NCBI RefSeq assembly: GCF_031679605.1
Contig: NZ_CP117522.1
Location: forward strand, 6,572,001 to 6,636,000
DNA: 64,000 nucleotides
From: Streptomyces luomodiensis
GTDB lineage: Bacteria; Actinomycetota; Actinomycetes; Streptomycetales; Streptomycetaceae
Direction: 5' to 3'
The notes beneath the pieces are model-generated. The model did no database searches, was not told the DNA's origin, and worked only from the letters and a program-made list of their open reading frames with translations. Shown piece after piece: positions 16,484-25,823 of this stretch. The position numbers and the translations under genes were made by a program. Every line of letters starts with the position of its first letter. Position 1 is the stretch's first letter.

Positions 16484-19400
16484 TCAGCGGGTCACGGGGG
16501 CGCGGAGCCACCAGGCGGCGGGCACGGACAGCGGCGGGGGACCGAGCGTGACGGGCGGCGGCCCGTCATGGTCGTCGCGCTTGCGGTCGGGGTCCGGGAG
16601 GAGCACCGCGAGGACCCGCAGCAGCGGGCGGCCCGTCGTGAGCAGGGAGTCGGCGAGGTCGGCCAGGCGCTCCTTGGCGCGCTCTCCGGCGAGGGTGGGC
16701 TGGTGCCAGGTGGCGAGGCGGCGCTTGTACTCCGCGATGGGCTCGCGCAGCGGCTCGTCCCAGGCGTCGCGGCGCTCGTCGAGGAACGTCTCCGCCGTGC
16801 GCAGGACGTCGGGCAGGGCCTCGCGCAGCGGCTCGGGGTCGCGGTAGTGGCGCTTGTTGGCCATGCTCGGGCCGACCCCGCAGCGGCGCAGCAGGGACAC
16901 CATGTCGTCGTCGACCGCGCCCTTGCGGGTCACACCCATCCACTTGACGACGGTGGGTTTGCCGAGCTTGTTCGAGTAGACGCCCTGGACCAGGTAGATC
17001 GGCTCCGCCACGTTCGCGGTGATCATGGGAGCTTCCTGGCGGCCCAGGCGGACGAGCACCTTGTCGGTGAGCCACTCGACGACCGGATGCAGGTCGGTCA
17101 GCAGGGAGATCTCCGGCCAGCTGGAGGTCGAGGACTCCCGGGCCCGCTGGAGGGAGTGCTCGGCGAGGCGGCGGTTGAAGGTGACGAGGAGGCGGTCGCG
17201 CAGCCGCTGCTCGCGGAGATAGTCCATGGGCAGGGCCCTGAGACGGTGGACGAGATCGACGGGCGGGCGGAAGGAGAGCAGGCCCGACTGCGGGTCGCGG
17301 TCCAGCTCCAGCCGGTCGTGGGCGTCGGGGTAGACCTCGCCCAGTGCCTCGTCCAGGAAGTGCGCGCTGGAGTCGAAGAGGCGGGGGACCACGGGGGAGC
17401 CGGTGGCGCGGCCGGACGCCGCCGAAGCCGCGCCGGGCGCGGCCGTACGCCCGGAGCCCTCCGGCCCGGCCGCGCCGGCCGACTGGGCCGGCTCGTGCGG
17501 GTCCGCCGGTTCGTCGCCGACCGAGCCGAAGAAGTCGGCGAGGAAGTCGTCCATGCCCGCGTCCCCGCCGTCCCCGCCGTTCGCTCCGGGGCGGCGGGAG
17601 TCCAGGGACTCGTCCACGGACTTCCCGCGCAGCAGGTCCTGGATGAGGGACTTCTCCTCCGCCTCCGCCCGGTACAGGCCGGTCACGGCCTCGGCGGTGC
17701 CCAGGGAGCGGTGGGCCTGGTCCTCGCGGTCCAGCAGCCGCTCGGCGACGACCGTGTCGTCCTTGGCGCCCTCGACCTCACTGGTCAGGATCAGCGCGCG
17801 GAACTGCGGCGGCCGGGCCTGCCCGTACCGGTCGATACGGCCGTTGCGCTGCTCGATGCGGATCAGCGACCACGGCACGTCGTAATGGATCAGCTGGTTG
17901 CACTGGCGGTGCAGGTTGACGCCCTCGGAGGCCACGTCGCCGGTCAGCAGCACGCGTACGGGCGTGTCGGCTAGGCCGAACTCCTCCACGCAGGCCATCT
18001 GCTGCTCGTCGGAGAGACCGCCGTGCATGACGCGGACGCAGTCGCGGGCCGCGCGGCCCTTGAAGCCGAGCGCGGCCGGGAGCACCTGGGCCAGCCACTG
18101 AAGGGTCTGAACGCGTTCGGAGAAGACGACGACCCGCGTATCGGAGGTGGGGCCGACACCGATCTCCTCCTTGAGCTCGTGCACGAGGGCGGAGAACTTT
18201 GCCGAATCGGCCTCGGTCAGGTCTGCGGCCAGTTCCGACAGCCTTGCCAGTGCGGCCAGTTCGGCGGCGGTGCCCCGCGGGTCGTCCTTCTTCTCCAGGG
18301 TCTTGACGCGCGCTGAGACGGTGGCCTTCAGGGCGGCGGGGGAGGACAGGAACGACTTCAGCAGCGTGTACGGGAAGAGGGGCACAGAGCTCACCGAGGA
18401 GCGGCCGTCGCGCGGCAGCCAGACGGATGCCAGCTCCTCGAAGATCTTCTCCTCGGCCGGGGTCGCCGGGCAGCGCACCGACCGGGAGGGCCCGCGGTCC
18501 GCCCACTGGCCCTTCATCTGCTCGCGGACCTCGGGACTGATCTTCGTACGGCGGATGAACAGGTGCTTGATGTCGTCGGCGCGGTAGCTCTCCGGGTCGC
18601 GGATCGCCGCCGGGTCCAGCAGGCTGATCAGCTCGGCGAACGACCGCGCGTCGCCGTTGTGCGGGGTGGCGGAGGCCAGGATCAGGGCGTCGGTGCGGGG
18701 AGCGAGGACCTGCGCGAGCTGGTTGCGCAGGGAGCCGCGGTTGATCAGGTTGTGCGACTCGTCGATGACGACGGCGTCCCAGCGGATCTGCTCCAGATGG
18801 TGCCGGTACTGATCGGCGTTCTTGAGGGTGTCGATGGAGACAATGACCCGCTTGAAGGAGGTGAAGGGGTTGCGGCCGGCCGGGATCTCCCGCTGGATCC
18901 GCTCGATACCGACCGAGTCCAGCCGCACCAGGGGAATCGAGAAGCGCGTCCACAGCTCGTGCTGGAACTGCTCCAGCACATGCTGCGGGGTGACGACGAG
19001 GATGCGCTCTCCCCGGCCGCGGCGGATCAGCTCGGCGAGCGTCAAGCCGATCTCCAGGGTCTTGCCCAGCCCCACCACGTCGGCGATCAGCAGGCGCGGG
19101 CGGAGATTCGCGCCCGACAGGGCCAGCTCGGCGGGGCGCCGCTGGTAGGGCAGGGAGTCCAGCAGGAACGAGTCGGCCAGGGCGAGCCGGCGCTCCGACT
19201 GGGGCAGCGCGGTGCGGCGCAGCACCGCCTCGAGGAACAGGCGGGAGCGCCGGTAGTTCGGCGAGTCGTCCGGGACCAGCCGGGTGTCGCGCGGGTCCAG
19301 CAGCTCGATCCGGTCCAGGCCCGAGAAGAACACCGCCTCCTGGTCGCGTACGAACTCCGACACCCCGACCACCTCCAGCCGGGTGCCGTCCTCCGCCGTC

Positions 19401-19528
19401 GGCGCGGAACTCCTGACCAGCCACTCCTCGTCCCGCACGAGGACCTGGGCGCCGGCCGGGTACTGCTCCTGCACCGTCCGCTCCGCTGTCGCGCCGCTGT
19501 GCTCGGAGCTGGTCTGGACGGCGGTCAC
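16484..19528 (-). CDS. SNF2-family helicase/translocase (DrmD-like)
   Basis: A 1014-residue SF2 SNF2-type ATPase starting at the ATG at 19528. Motifs in order: GLGKT at 153-157 in LLIADVVGLGKTLE, DESH at 256-259 (with Ser in the third place), LASATPHNGD, then the second RecA lobe with GDVASEGVNLH and QRNGRIDRYGQ. The region after residue 600 is charged and specific to this family. In DISARM class 1, drmD (SNF2 helicase) precedes drmMI (adenine methylase), exactly the order here, with 11 bp between the genes. The kinase gene ends 78 bp upstream on the same strand and could be cotranscribed. The drmB and drmC partners are not visible, so the system is partial, split, or continues beyond the window. 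Confidence 0.85.
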   Translation of the reverse strand: MTAVQTSSEHSGATAERTVQEQYPAGAQVLVRDEEWLVRSSAPTAEDGTRLEVVGVSEFVRDQEAVFFSGLDRIELLDPRDTRLVPDDSPNYRRSRLFLEAVLRRTALPQSERRLALADSFLLDSLPYQRRPAELALSGANLRPRLLIADVVGLGKTLEIGLTLAELIRRGRGERILVVTPQHVLEQFQHELWTRFSIPLVRLDSVGIERIQREIPAGRNPFTSFKRVIVSIDTLKNADQYRHHLEQIRWDAVVIDESHNLINRGSLRNQLAQVLAPRTDALILASATPHNGDARSFAELISLLDPAAIRDPESYRADDIKHLFIRRTKISPEVREQMKGQWADRGPSRSVRCPATPAEEKIFEELASVWLPRDGRSSVSSVPLFPYTLLKSFLSSPAALKATVSARVKTLEKKDDPRGTAAELAALARLSELAADLTEADSAKFSALVHELKEEIGVGPTSDTRVVVFSERVQTLQWLAQVLPAALGFKGRAARDCVRVMHGGLSDEQQMACVEEFGLADTPVRVLLTGDVASEGVNLHRQCNQLIHYDVPWSLIRIEQRNGRIDRYGQARPPQFRALILTSEVEGAKDDTVVAERLLDREDQAHRSLGTAEAVTGLYRAEAEEKSLIQDLLRGKSVDESLDSRRPGANGGDGGDAGMDDFLADFFGSVGDEPADPHEPAQSAGAAGPEGSGRTAAPGAASAASGRATGSPVVPRLFDSSAHFLDEALGEVYPDAHDRLELDRDPQSGLLSFRPPVDLVHRLRALPMDYLREQRLRDRLLVTFNRRLAEHSLQRARESSTSSWPEISLLTDLHPVVEWLTDKVLVRLGRQEAPMITANVAEPIYLVQGVYSNKLGKPTVVKWMGVTRKGAVDDDMVSLLRRCGVGPSMANKRHYRDPEPLREALPDVLRTAETFLDERRDAWDEPLREPIAEYKRRLATWHQPTLAGERAKERLADLADSLLTTGRPLLRVLAVLLPDPDRKRDDHDGPPPVTLGPPPLSVPAAWWLRAPVTR

Positions 19529-19606
19529 CCGTGGCCTCCTGAGGTCGTACGTGGGGCGGGCCCTTCAAGGGCCCGTCAAGTATCGCCGGTCTGTCGGGCG
19601 TATGGG

Positions 19607-20830
19607 TCAGAAGGGCGTACTGGCGGCGTATGCCTCGCGCAGCCGCTGCGCGGTGATACGGGCCTGAGCGCTGTGCCGCAGCGAGCGCCGCCCGGTGGCG
19701 CCGCGGTCCTTGGAGCGGGCGGTGGGCGACGGCGCGGCGGTCCGTGGGGGCACCGCGGGAGTGTCCGCGGGGTCCGCGGACGTGCGGCCGGGGGCGGCGG
19801 GCGGCGGTACCAGCGGCTGCTGGGAGGGCGGAGTGGATACCGGCTGCTGCCGGTCGGGAGGGGTGTCAACCGTGACGGTGACCGCCTCTGCGGAAGCTGC
19901 CGAGGATCTGCCGGGCCGGGGGACGGCGAGCAGCTCGTCCAGGAAATGCGTGGGGGCGGCCGTATAGCTGGTGAGCCGGCGCCGCGCCTGGGCAACCTTC
20001 ACCCCCTGCGCTTCGATCAGCGCCCGGCACTGCCGCACTACCTCGTCGAGCGGCGGCCGATCCTGCGCCTGGTGGGCCAGCATCGCCGTCAGCAGCGGGA
20101 CCAGCTCCTCCGGCACCCCCGACAGATCGGGAGCGATCGTGGGGCGCACGACCTGGTGGAACAGGACGTGGATGTTGTCGGCCCGATACGGGAGGTGGCC
20201 CGAGACGGCGAACAGCAGGACGGCCCCCAGCGCGTACACGTCGACTTTGGGCGTCAGCGGCTTCTCACCGTTCGCCTGCTCGGGCGGCATGCAGGAAGGG
20301 GTGCCGACGACGGTATTCGGCGCGGTCAGTGACACGCTCGACTCGGCGAACACCGCGAGCCCGAAGTCGATGATCTTCGGACCGTTGGGGCCCAGCAGCA
20401 CATTGGCGGGCTTGAGGTCCCGATGCAGCAGCTTCTGCTTGTGGACGGTGGCCAGCGCCTCGGCGAGCGTCGCCCCCAGGGAAGCGGTGAGCAGGGCGGG
20501 CAGCGGACCGTGGCTGCCCACATGCTTGCTCAGGTCCAGTCCCTCGACGTACTCGGTGGCCAGCCACGGCGGATCCGCCTCCGGGTCCGCGTCCAGCAAC
20601 GCGGCCACCCGCGCCCCTCCCACCGTCTTGAGGATCTCCACCTCCTGCGCAAACCTCTGCCGCGTCTCGGAGTCCACAACAGACGGCTTGATCACCTTCA
20701 CCGCGGCCGGCTCCCCACCCGGCGACTCGCCCAGATACACCTGACCCATACCCCCGTGCCCGATCCGCCCGAGCAGCTCGTACCCACCCAGCTCGGCGGG
20801 GTCCTCGGGGCTGAGGGGCGTGATGGGCAC
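19607..20830 (-). CDS. Soluble Hanks-type Ser/Thr protein kinase
   Basis: A 407-residue kinase from the ATG at 20830. Kinase landmarks: Gly loop GRIGHGGMGQVY, Lys45 in AAVKVIK, HRDLKPAN with catalytic Asp138, the IDFG Asp155, and GTPSCMPPEQ where most relatives have GTPxYMAPEQ. The kinase domain ends near residue 275. A Pro/Ser/Thr-rich tail follows, with no transmembrane segment and no PASTA or other sensor domain. The gene lies directly upstream of the SNF2 helicase on the same strand. Kinases are known partners in phage defence (PglW in Pgl/BREX type 2, Stk2), so a regulatory role for the helicase-methylase pair is plausible. An unrelated housekeeping kinase is also possible. Confidence 0.88.
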   Translation of the reverse strand: MPITPLSPEDPAELGGYELLGRIGHGGMGQVYLGESPGGEPAAVKVIKPSVVDSETRQRFAQEVEILKTVGGARVAALLDADPEADPPWLATEYVEGLDLSKHVGSHGPLPALLTASLGATLAEALATVHKQKLLHRDLKPANVLLGPNGPKIIDFGLAVFAESSVSLTAPNTVVGTPSCMPPEQANGEKPLTPKVDVYALGAVLLFAVSGHLPYRADNIHVLFHQVVRPTIAPDLSGVPEELVPLLTAMLAHQAQDRPPLDEVVRQCRALIEAQGVKVAQARRRLTSYTAAPTHFLDELLAVPRPGRSSAASAEAVTVTVDTPPDRQQPVSTPPSQQPLVPPPAAPGRTSADPADTPAVPPRTAAPSPTARSKDRGATGRRSLRHSAQARITAQRLREAYAASTPF

Positions 20831-21705
20831 GTGGGGCCTCTCCTTCGGGACGGGGTGTGGTGGGAGCGGTGCTCATCGTCACGCTAGACCACCTCGCGGA
20901 GATTCGGCACGGCTACTTGCCGGAAGCGGAACCAGCTGCTCGCCGCCGGATCATTTTGAGGGACGCGATGTCCCCCTGAACCGCGTCCTCGGCTCGCCAA
21001 AACCCCCAGCCGTCCGTGGAGAGTGTGGATTGCGGGGCAGTGGGATCCACGTCACCACTCACTTGGAACTTCCGCTTTGGAGAGGCACGCAGCGCCGCCG
21101 GCTTCCGCTGGTTCTGGCAAGCCCTCGCCGCCGCGGAACAGATGCGGCTGGCAACGAACCCTGAAAGGTGAACCAGCTCTTGACATCGCCGCCCTTTGGG
21201 TGGAGTCGAGCCCTTCATGGAACCGGGCGGGCGGGCCACGGTGTGCCTCGCCCCACTCAGATCTTGATGATGGTGAGGGACTCGACGAAGGCGCCGGGTT
21301 GCGCTGTGAACTGGCGTGCGAGGGGGCGGATGCGAAGGTGACGTGTGCCGTCCCCTGGCGACACCGTCGTTCACGTCCTTCCCCCGGCGAACCAGTCGGC
21401 CTTCGACGTTTCGCAGAGGCGGGTGCCCGTGTCAGTTGCACCGTCTACGCTGCACTACTGGCTGTTGCTGTTGGGGAGATCGCTACAGCCGTTCCCTGCT
21501 GCGCAGACCATGTGTGACAACAGCTGCGAAGGAGGTTGCTCGGCCGTGCTGCCTGCGGACCAATACTGCGGACCGCCCCTGGGCGATGCGCTGGCACTGC
21601 GGAGCTCTGCTCAAATTGGGACGGTCCAAGAGCGCATCAGGCTCGACGCTGTCCACTCAGGACATGTACGCCACCCGGCGATCAGCTACCCGATAGGTTC
21701 GTCCC
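20831..21705. other. Long divergent intergenic region, no convincing gene
   Basis: About 870 bp between the leftward kinase and the rightward second ATPase gene. It must contain both promoters. Several frames are open but none shows protein-like composition throughout. One short minus-strand stretch ending at 21257 (…LARQFTAQPGAF…) reads like the tail of a protein, with only about 35 codons before an upstream stop, and may be a relic. No RNA gene or repeat was recognised. Confidence 0.4.
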
Positions 21706-22929
21706 ATGCCCGGCCGCCTTCTGGAACTACACGTCGAAAACTTCCGAAGCCTTCGCGACGTGACCATCCCACTCGGTCCGCTCACCGTCCTGGTGGGCCC
21801 CAACGGAGTGGGAAAGTCGAACGTACTGAAGGTATTCGACTTCCTTGCCGCAATCATCCGTACTGACCTCCAGCCTGCACTCGACGAGCGCGGTGGCTTC
21901 GACGAGGTGGCTTTCTGGGGTGGGGACAAACCGCCGACATCCATGGTGATCCGCCTCAAAGCGGACTGGACGACGCATGCGAGTATCAAAGCTCCGGACG
22001 AGTACTCGCTGACCATTCGCAGGCGTTCCATGCCTGGTAGCCGAGACTCCTACACCTTGTCACGCCAGGAGAGTTTCCAGTTCAAGCGGACACGGGGTCG
22101 AGGCCGTCGCATCACCATTTCTGGGGACGAAGCCCGCGTTGTAGACGACAAAGCCGGTCGCGAGTCGGATGGGGGTAGCTTCGGTATCCAGCGGTTGAGT
22201 AGCGGTCTGTCCACCCTGCCCCGATTGGGGCGTTCGGACGGCGGGGAAGAGGTTGCGAGAGTAGCAAACCGTTTGTCATCTTTCAGGGTTTTCGATGTGA
22301 ACGTTACCGCTGCTCGACAGCCGACGCGTGCCCGCTCGATCAAGGCTGATCGCTTGGAGTCCCATGCTGAGAACCTGGCGGCGTTTCTCATCCAACTCAG
22401 TACGGATGAGGAGCGCTGGGAGCTGTTGACGCGAGACGCCCGCCGTATCCTTCCGCAACTGGATGCCATCGAATTCGAGCAGGTCGGGGGCTATGCGGAT
22501 CGACTTGCTGTGGTGCTTCATGAACACGGCCTGCGTCGGACCACTCCGCTCGCTGATGCCTCGTTCGGAACAGTGCGTCTTCTCGGGCTACTGGCCATGC
22601 TTTACGATCCCCGGCCTCCGGCGCTGACGTGTGTAGAAGAGATCGACCACGGTCTGCATCCGCAAGCTCTTGAGCTCATTGTGGAGCGAATGAGGGAAGC
22701 GTCAGAACGAACACAATTCATCGTGGCGACCCACTCGCCAGCGCTCGTCGACCGATTGGAGCCGCACGAGTTCATCGTGTGTGATCGTGACGAAGGCGGT
22801 GCGTCCATCATTCCCGCCCTGACAACCGATCAGGTCCGGGCGATCGTCGCAGAGACAGGCGATCAGCCGCTTGGTGAGCTCTGGTTCTCCGGCGTTCTGG
22901 GTGGCGACTTAACGGAGGACGAACTGTGA
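21706..22929 (+). CDS. AAA/ABC-type ATPase of OLD/RecF-like fold (second copy of the cassette)
   Basis: A 407-residue ATPase from the ATG at 21706. Walker A GPNGVGKS sits at residues 31-38, the same positions as in the copy at 2267-3478. It is followed by SFGTVRLLGLL, Walker B LTCVEEIDHGLHP and ATHSPALVDRLEP. Identity with the first copy is high around every motif and lower in the middle coiled region, so these are diverged paralogues rather than a recent duplication. The stop overlaps the next gene's start by four bases (ATGA spacing). Together with the TOPRIM-like partner it should act as a split OLD-type nuclease or sensor. It is on the opposite strand from the first copy. Confidence 0.82.
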   Translation: MPGRLLELHVENFRSLRDVTIPLGPLTVLVGPNGVGKSNVLKVFDFLAAIIRTDLQPALDERGGFDEVAFWGGDKPPTSMVIRLKADWTTHASIKAPDEYSLTIRRRSMPGSRDSYTLSRQESFQFKRTRGRGRRITISGDEARVVDDKAGRESDGGSFGIQRLSSGLSTLPRLGRSDGGEEVARVANRLSSFRVFDVNVTAARQPTRARSIKADRLESHAENLAAFLIQLSTDEERWELLTRDARRILPQLDAIEFEQVGGYADRLAVVLHEHGLRRTTPLADASFGTVRLLGLLAMLYDPRPPALTCVEEIDHGLHPQALELIVERMREASERTQFIVATHSPALVDRLEPHEFIVCDRDEGGASIIPALTTDQVRAIVAETGDQPLGELWFSGVLGGDLTEDEL

Positions 22930-23588
22930 GTCGCCGGCGGATACCCAAGTCCCTGAGTCGGGGTGTGGTTGTGCTTGCAGGCGAAAGTGCGAATGATCGC
23001 CGCATGCTGGCCGCGTTCATAAAGGCCGCCCACCCTGCGCTTGCGGCTACCGTCACGCTTACCGAGATAACCGACCCCGTGCGGTTGCGGAAGAAGTCGG
23101 GTGCCGAGCTGGCAACGGCAGCGGGCACCTTAGTGAGCAAGGCGCGCGGCAAAGCCCGGTTGAAGGCCAGCGAGTTCGTGGGCATCGCTGTTCACGAGGA
23201 CATGGACGCCTGCCCTGGACCCGCCTATGACTCTGCACGGAAGTCCGTATCGAATGCGCTGGCGAAGGCGGCCGGTGCTTCCTCCTCTGTCTACGCGCTT
23301 GCTGCCGCAGAGTCCGAAGCGTGGCTCCTCCTCTTTCCGGAGGCATTTACGCTCTATCGATCCTCGTGGAAAATCCCGGCGACGTGGCAGGGGAAGGACA
23401 GCGGGCGTCGGCAGACTCCCAAGGAGGACCTCGAGGGCCTTCTCACCAGTCCACGCTTCAGGGAGAGCGATGGGCCTGAGATCGTATCCAGGGCTTTGAC
23501 GCACGGACTGCTCGTGGAGCCCAAGGGGTCGAATCGCTCCTACCAGGAGTTCGTCGCAGACATCTCCGGCTGGAAGGTTCCCGGCTAG
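22926..23588 (+). CDS. TOPRIM-like nuclease subunit paired with AAA ATPase (second copy)
   Basis: A 220-residue protein starting at the GTG at 22926 within the end of the ATPase gene. It has Glu20 in VVLAGES, Asp92 and Asp94 in AVHEDMDAC, a conserved AAAESEAWLLLFPEAF segment and the C-terminal SNRSYQEFVADISGW motif. The protein at 1629-2270 has AAVEMEAWLMQFPDAF and NNRSFRDFADELAGW in the same places. The acidic triad fits a TOPRIM/DUF4276-like metal-dependent nuclease. Its function depends on the upstream ATPase. Family naming is tentative, but the pairing is secure because it occurs twice in this window. Confidence 0.7.
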   Translation: MSRRRIPKSLSRGVVVLAGESANDRRMLAAFIKAAHPALAATVTLTEITDPVRLRKKSGAELATAAGTLVSKARGKARLKASEFVGIAVHEDMDACPGPAYDSARKSVSNALAKAAGASSSVYALAAAESEAWLLLFPEAFTLYRSSWKIPATWQGKDSGRRQTPKEDLEGLLTSPRFRESDGPEIVSRALTHGLLVEPKGSNRSYQEFVADISGWKVPG

Positions 23589-23965
23589 TCGAGTCGTTGG
23601 CCGTGCAAGGGCAGTTACCGGCGTACAGGTTGAACACCTCTCACCGTCGTGGGCGGGGCCAGCAGGAGCTACAGATGAACTCGCGCAGGTCGGTGCGGAC
23701 CTGGCCGACGCCCACCTCGAAGCGTGGGGCGGCCGAGTCCGCTTGGTCGCCCCCGGGTGAGAATCGCTGCCGGCGTGGATAGCGCTGCTGGCCAGCGCGC
23801 GGACGGACCATTGGCAACGTGCCGTTCCCCGAGCGGCCCGAAGCGTCTCCGATGCAAGGCCATGCTCAACTCGCCCGTATACACGAGGGATTGGCTCGGT
23901 GAGGAGTATGACTGGAAGACTATGGTGGCTAGTATGATTAGCTGATCTACGCTTATGATCACTGC
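23589..23965. other. Intergenic region with possible coding relic
   Basis: About 380 bp. A minus-strand frame ending at 23641 reads …RTDLREFICSSCWPRPRR, which looks like a genuine C-terminus, but no start or domain can be assigned, so it is probably a remnant. The last 70 bp (23890-23960) are noticeably richer in A and T than the surroundings and may hold the promoter of the EVE-nuclease gene. Confidence 0.35.
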
Positions 23966-25036
23966 GTGTGTGCGGCTGACCTCATCCAGGGCGTGGCGGG
24001 CTCCGTGCCGGGCGTCGACTTCGGAGCGCGAGTGCTCGTGTGTCCGGCATACGGAAGCAAGGAGTCGCGTAGACATTGGCACGACACACTTGAGCGGGAA
24101 GTGTCCTTTCATGGCGTGGAGTTGACGAGACATCTGTTGCCTCGACAACTTGAGCAGCTCAGTCGCCTTCATCCCGCAGGTGTGGCCCGCTTCTGGGGTG
24201 CCACATCGACTCATGACAAGGCCATGTCCAGCGTTCGTACAGGCGACGTGGCTCTGTTCACTGGGGCGAAGAAAGTACTTGCTGTAGGAGAAGTCGGCGT
24301 CATCTTCGTCAACCGCGAGGTGGCCGATACGCTCTGGCCGCCATCGCCCGGAGGCAAGAGTTGGCATACCGTCTACAGCCTGCGGGACTTCGTCCCAGCT
24401 GAGGTTCCATACGAGGAACTAGCTGAACTGATCGGATATTCAAAAAACTATGGATTTCCAGGACAGTTGGTGCTCGAAGGTGACAAAGCGCGTGCTGTCA
24501 TTGAGGGATTGCGCATAACCACCAGGACGCTGTTGGAGCAACTCGGCGTCGAGAATCCGCCTGCCCGTGATCCGCTCCCGGTTCAGCGGACCGAATTGGA
24601 ACAGCAGCACACGCCGGTCGTCAGCTACGAGCGTGCGGCGGCGACGACCCTCTACAGGCGTGAGGAACAACCGTTGGTCACGGAGTTCTGCGCCACGCTC
24701 ACCGTCGCAGCTGGGCGCTTCCGCTCTCCAGCCGGCCTCTGTGACATCTACATACAGGGACCTGACAGCGTGGAGGTGATCGAAGCCAAGAGCCGCATCG
24801 AGCACGCGTACGTGCGTGAAGCCCTTTCCCAGTTGCTGGACTACGCCCCGCACAGTCCGCGTCCTGCGGACCGGCTTGCGGTTCTGCTCCCTGATCCGCC
24901 CGCCGAGCGGGAACTTCAGTTGCTGCACCGGTATGGGGTCGATTGCATTCACCGGGTGTCTCCCGGCGTCTTTCGGAGAGTTCCGGCTCCCGACGACAGG
25001 CGGCAGCTGATGAAAAGACTGTGGACGGAGAGCTGA
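23966..25036 (+). CDS. EVE/PUA-like reader domain fused to PD-(D/E)xK nuclease
   Basis: A 356-residue protein from a GTG at 23966; an in-frame stop just upstream limits the choice. Residues 85-170 resemble an EVE/PUA-type modified-base reader (SVRTGDVALFTG, VLAVGEVGVIFVN, LWP...GKSWHTVYSLRDF). Residues 235-300 carry a PD-(D/E)xK core: Asp260 in GLCDIYI, then Glu273 and Lys275 in VEVIEAK, and Gln289 in EALSQLLDY. The last part (RLAVLLP...LLHRYGVDCIHR) is the usual closing strand of such nucleases. Reader-plus-nuclease fusions typically act as type IV restriction enzymes that cut modified phage DNA. No methylase or McrB-like GTPase is adjacent. Domain calls are by motif; the modification recognised is unknown. 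Confidence 0.72.
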   Translation: MCAADLIQGVAGSVPGVDFGARVLVCPAYGSKESRRHWHDTLEREVSFHGVELTRHLLPRQLEQLSRLHPAGVARFWGATSTHDKAMSSVRTGDVALFTGAKKVLAVGEVGVIFVNREVADTLWPPSPGGKSWHTVYSLRDFVPAEVPYEELAELIGYSKNYGFPGQLVLEGDKARAVIEGLRITTRTLLEQLGVENPPARDPLPVQRTELEQQHTPVVSYERAAATTLYRREEQPLVTEFCATLTVAAGRFRSPAGLCDIYIQGPDSVEVIEAKSRIEHAYVREALSQLLDYAPHSPRPADRLAVLLPDPPAERELQLLHRYGVDCIHRVSPGVFRRVPAPDDRRQLMKRLWTES

Positions 25037-25140
25037 GTCCATCAGCCGCGCCGGTGAACCCGGCCATGAGTGCGGTGAGAGCGACACCGACTGAGACGAT
25101 GTGACGAGAAGCTCCACAACCGGCAGGAATTCCGCCATTC

Positions 25141-25480
25141 ATCGGCAGCACTGACGATGGCGGAGGCCTCCGCGGGTGCCGGTCCAGCAGGTCGAGGATG
25201 CGGGCGCGGGCCACCATGATGCAGGCGAAGCGGTGTCGGGACAGCAGGACGCACATGCGGCTCGTCTCCAGGTGGAGGGCGGAGGCGTCCTGGCGGCCGG
25301 ACAGCGGGTGCTAGACGAGGGTGACGTCGAACTCGCGGCCCTGGAGGCGGTTGGCGGTGTTCACGGTGATGCTGGTCAGGTGGCGGCCGGTGAGACGGGA
25401 GCGGACCGCGTCCGTGCAGCGGGCCGGAACCGTGGGCCAGGCTGGCGTACGACAGCACACCTTGCTCGCCCAGGGGTGCT
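25141..25480 (-). pseudogene. Remnant of SF1/Dna2-type helicase C-terminus
   Basis: Reading leftward, the segment TVNTANRLQGREFDVTLV is followed by a TAG at 25311-25313, and the same frame continues HPLSGRQDASALHLET, then MCVLLSRHRFACIMV. That is the closing region of a bacterial Dna2-like helicase (QGREFDV = motif V region, SRHR = motif VI). The TAG stands where relatives have Trp. The homology ends near 25160, where the natural C-terminus is missing. Upstream, towards 25900, the protein-like text breaks into several frames. This is a decayed gene fragment lying just outside the left tRNA repeat, probably debris from an earlier insertion. Confidence 0.6.
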
Positions 25481-25823
25481 GGCGTTTCCGGGAGCCGCCG
25501 GGAGACGGGGCCGGACGGGGGACTTCACCTCCGTGCCGACCGCGAGACCGACGCGGGTATCGGCGCGGAGGGTGATCGTCGGACGCCGCACCTGGGAGCT
25601 GGGACGGTCGCCGGGGAGGAAGTGGTCCTCGTCCCTGGCCGTCACCGTGGCCGTGAACGTGCGAAGTGCTTGTCCCGCAGGCAGGAGGTCGCCAGCCGCC
25701 AGATCGAAGTTCCGTTGGTGGAGCGCAGGGGCCTTCCCTGTTTCGGGGTGCTGACCTGCGGAAACGGCCCAAGATCCCTGCCACGAATACGCCACGATCG
25801 CTGACAAACAGTGGCCCAGTGCT

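Noticed and set aside
13251..16847. A 1198-codon plus-strand open frame
   Set aside because: It is antisense to the methyltransferase, whose motifs and codon-position bias are convincing; this frame has no recognisable domain.
25176..25754. A 192-codon plus-strand frame beside the left att repeat
   Set aside because: It is the reverse of the helicase relic, whose minus-strand text is recognisable.
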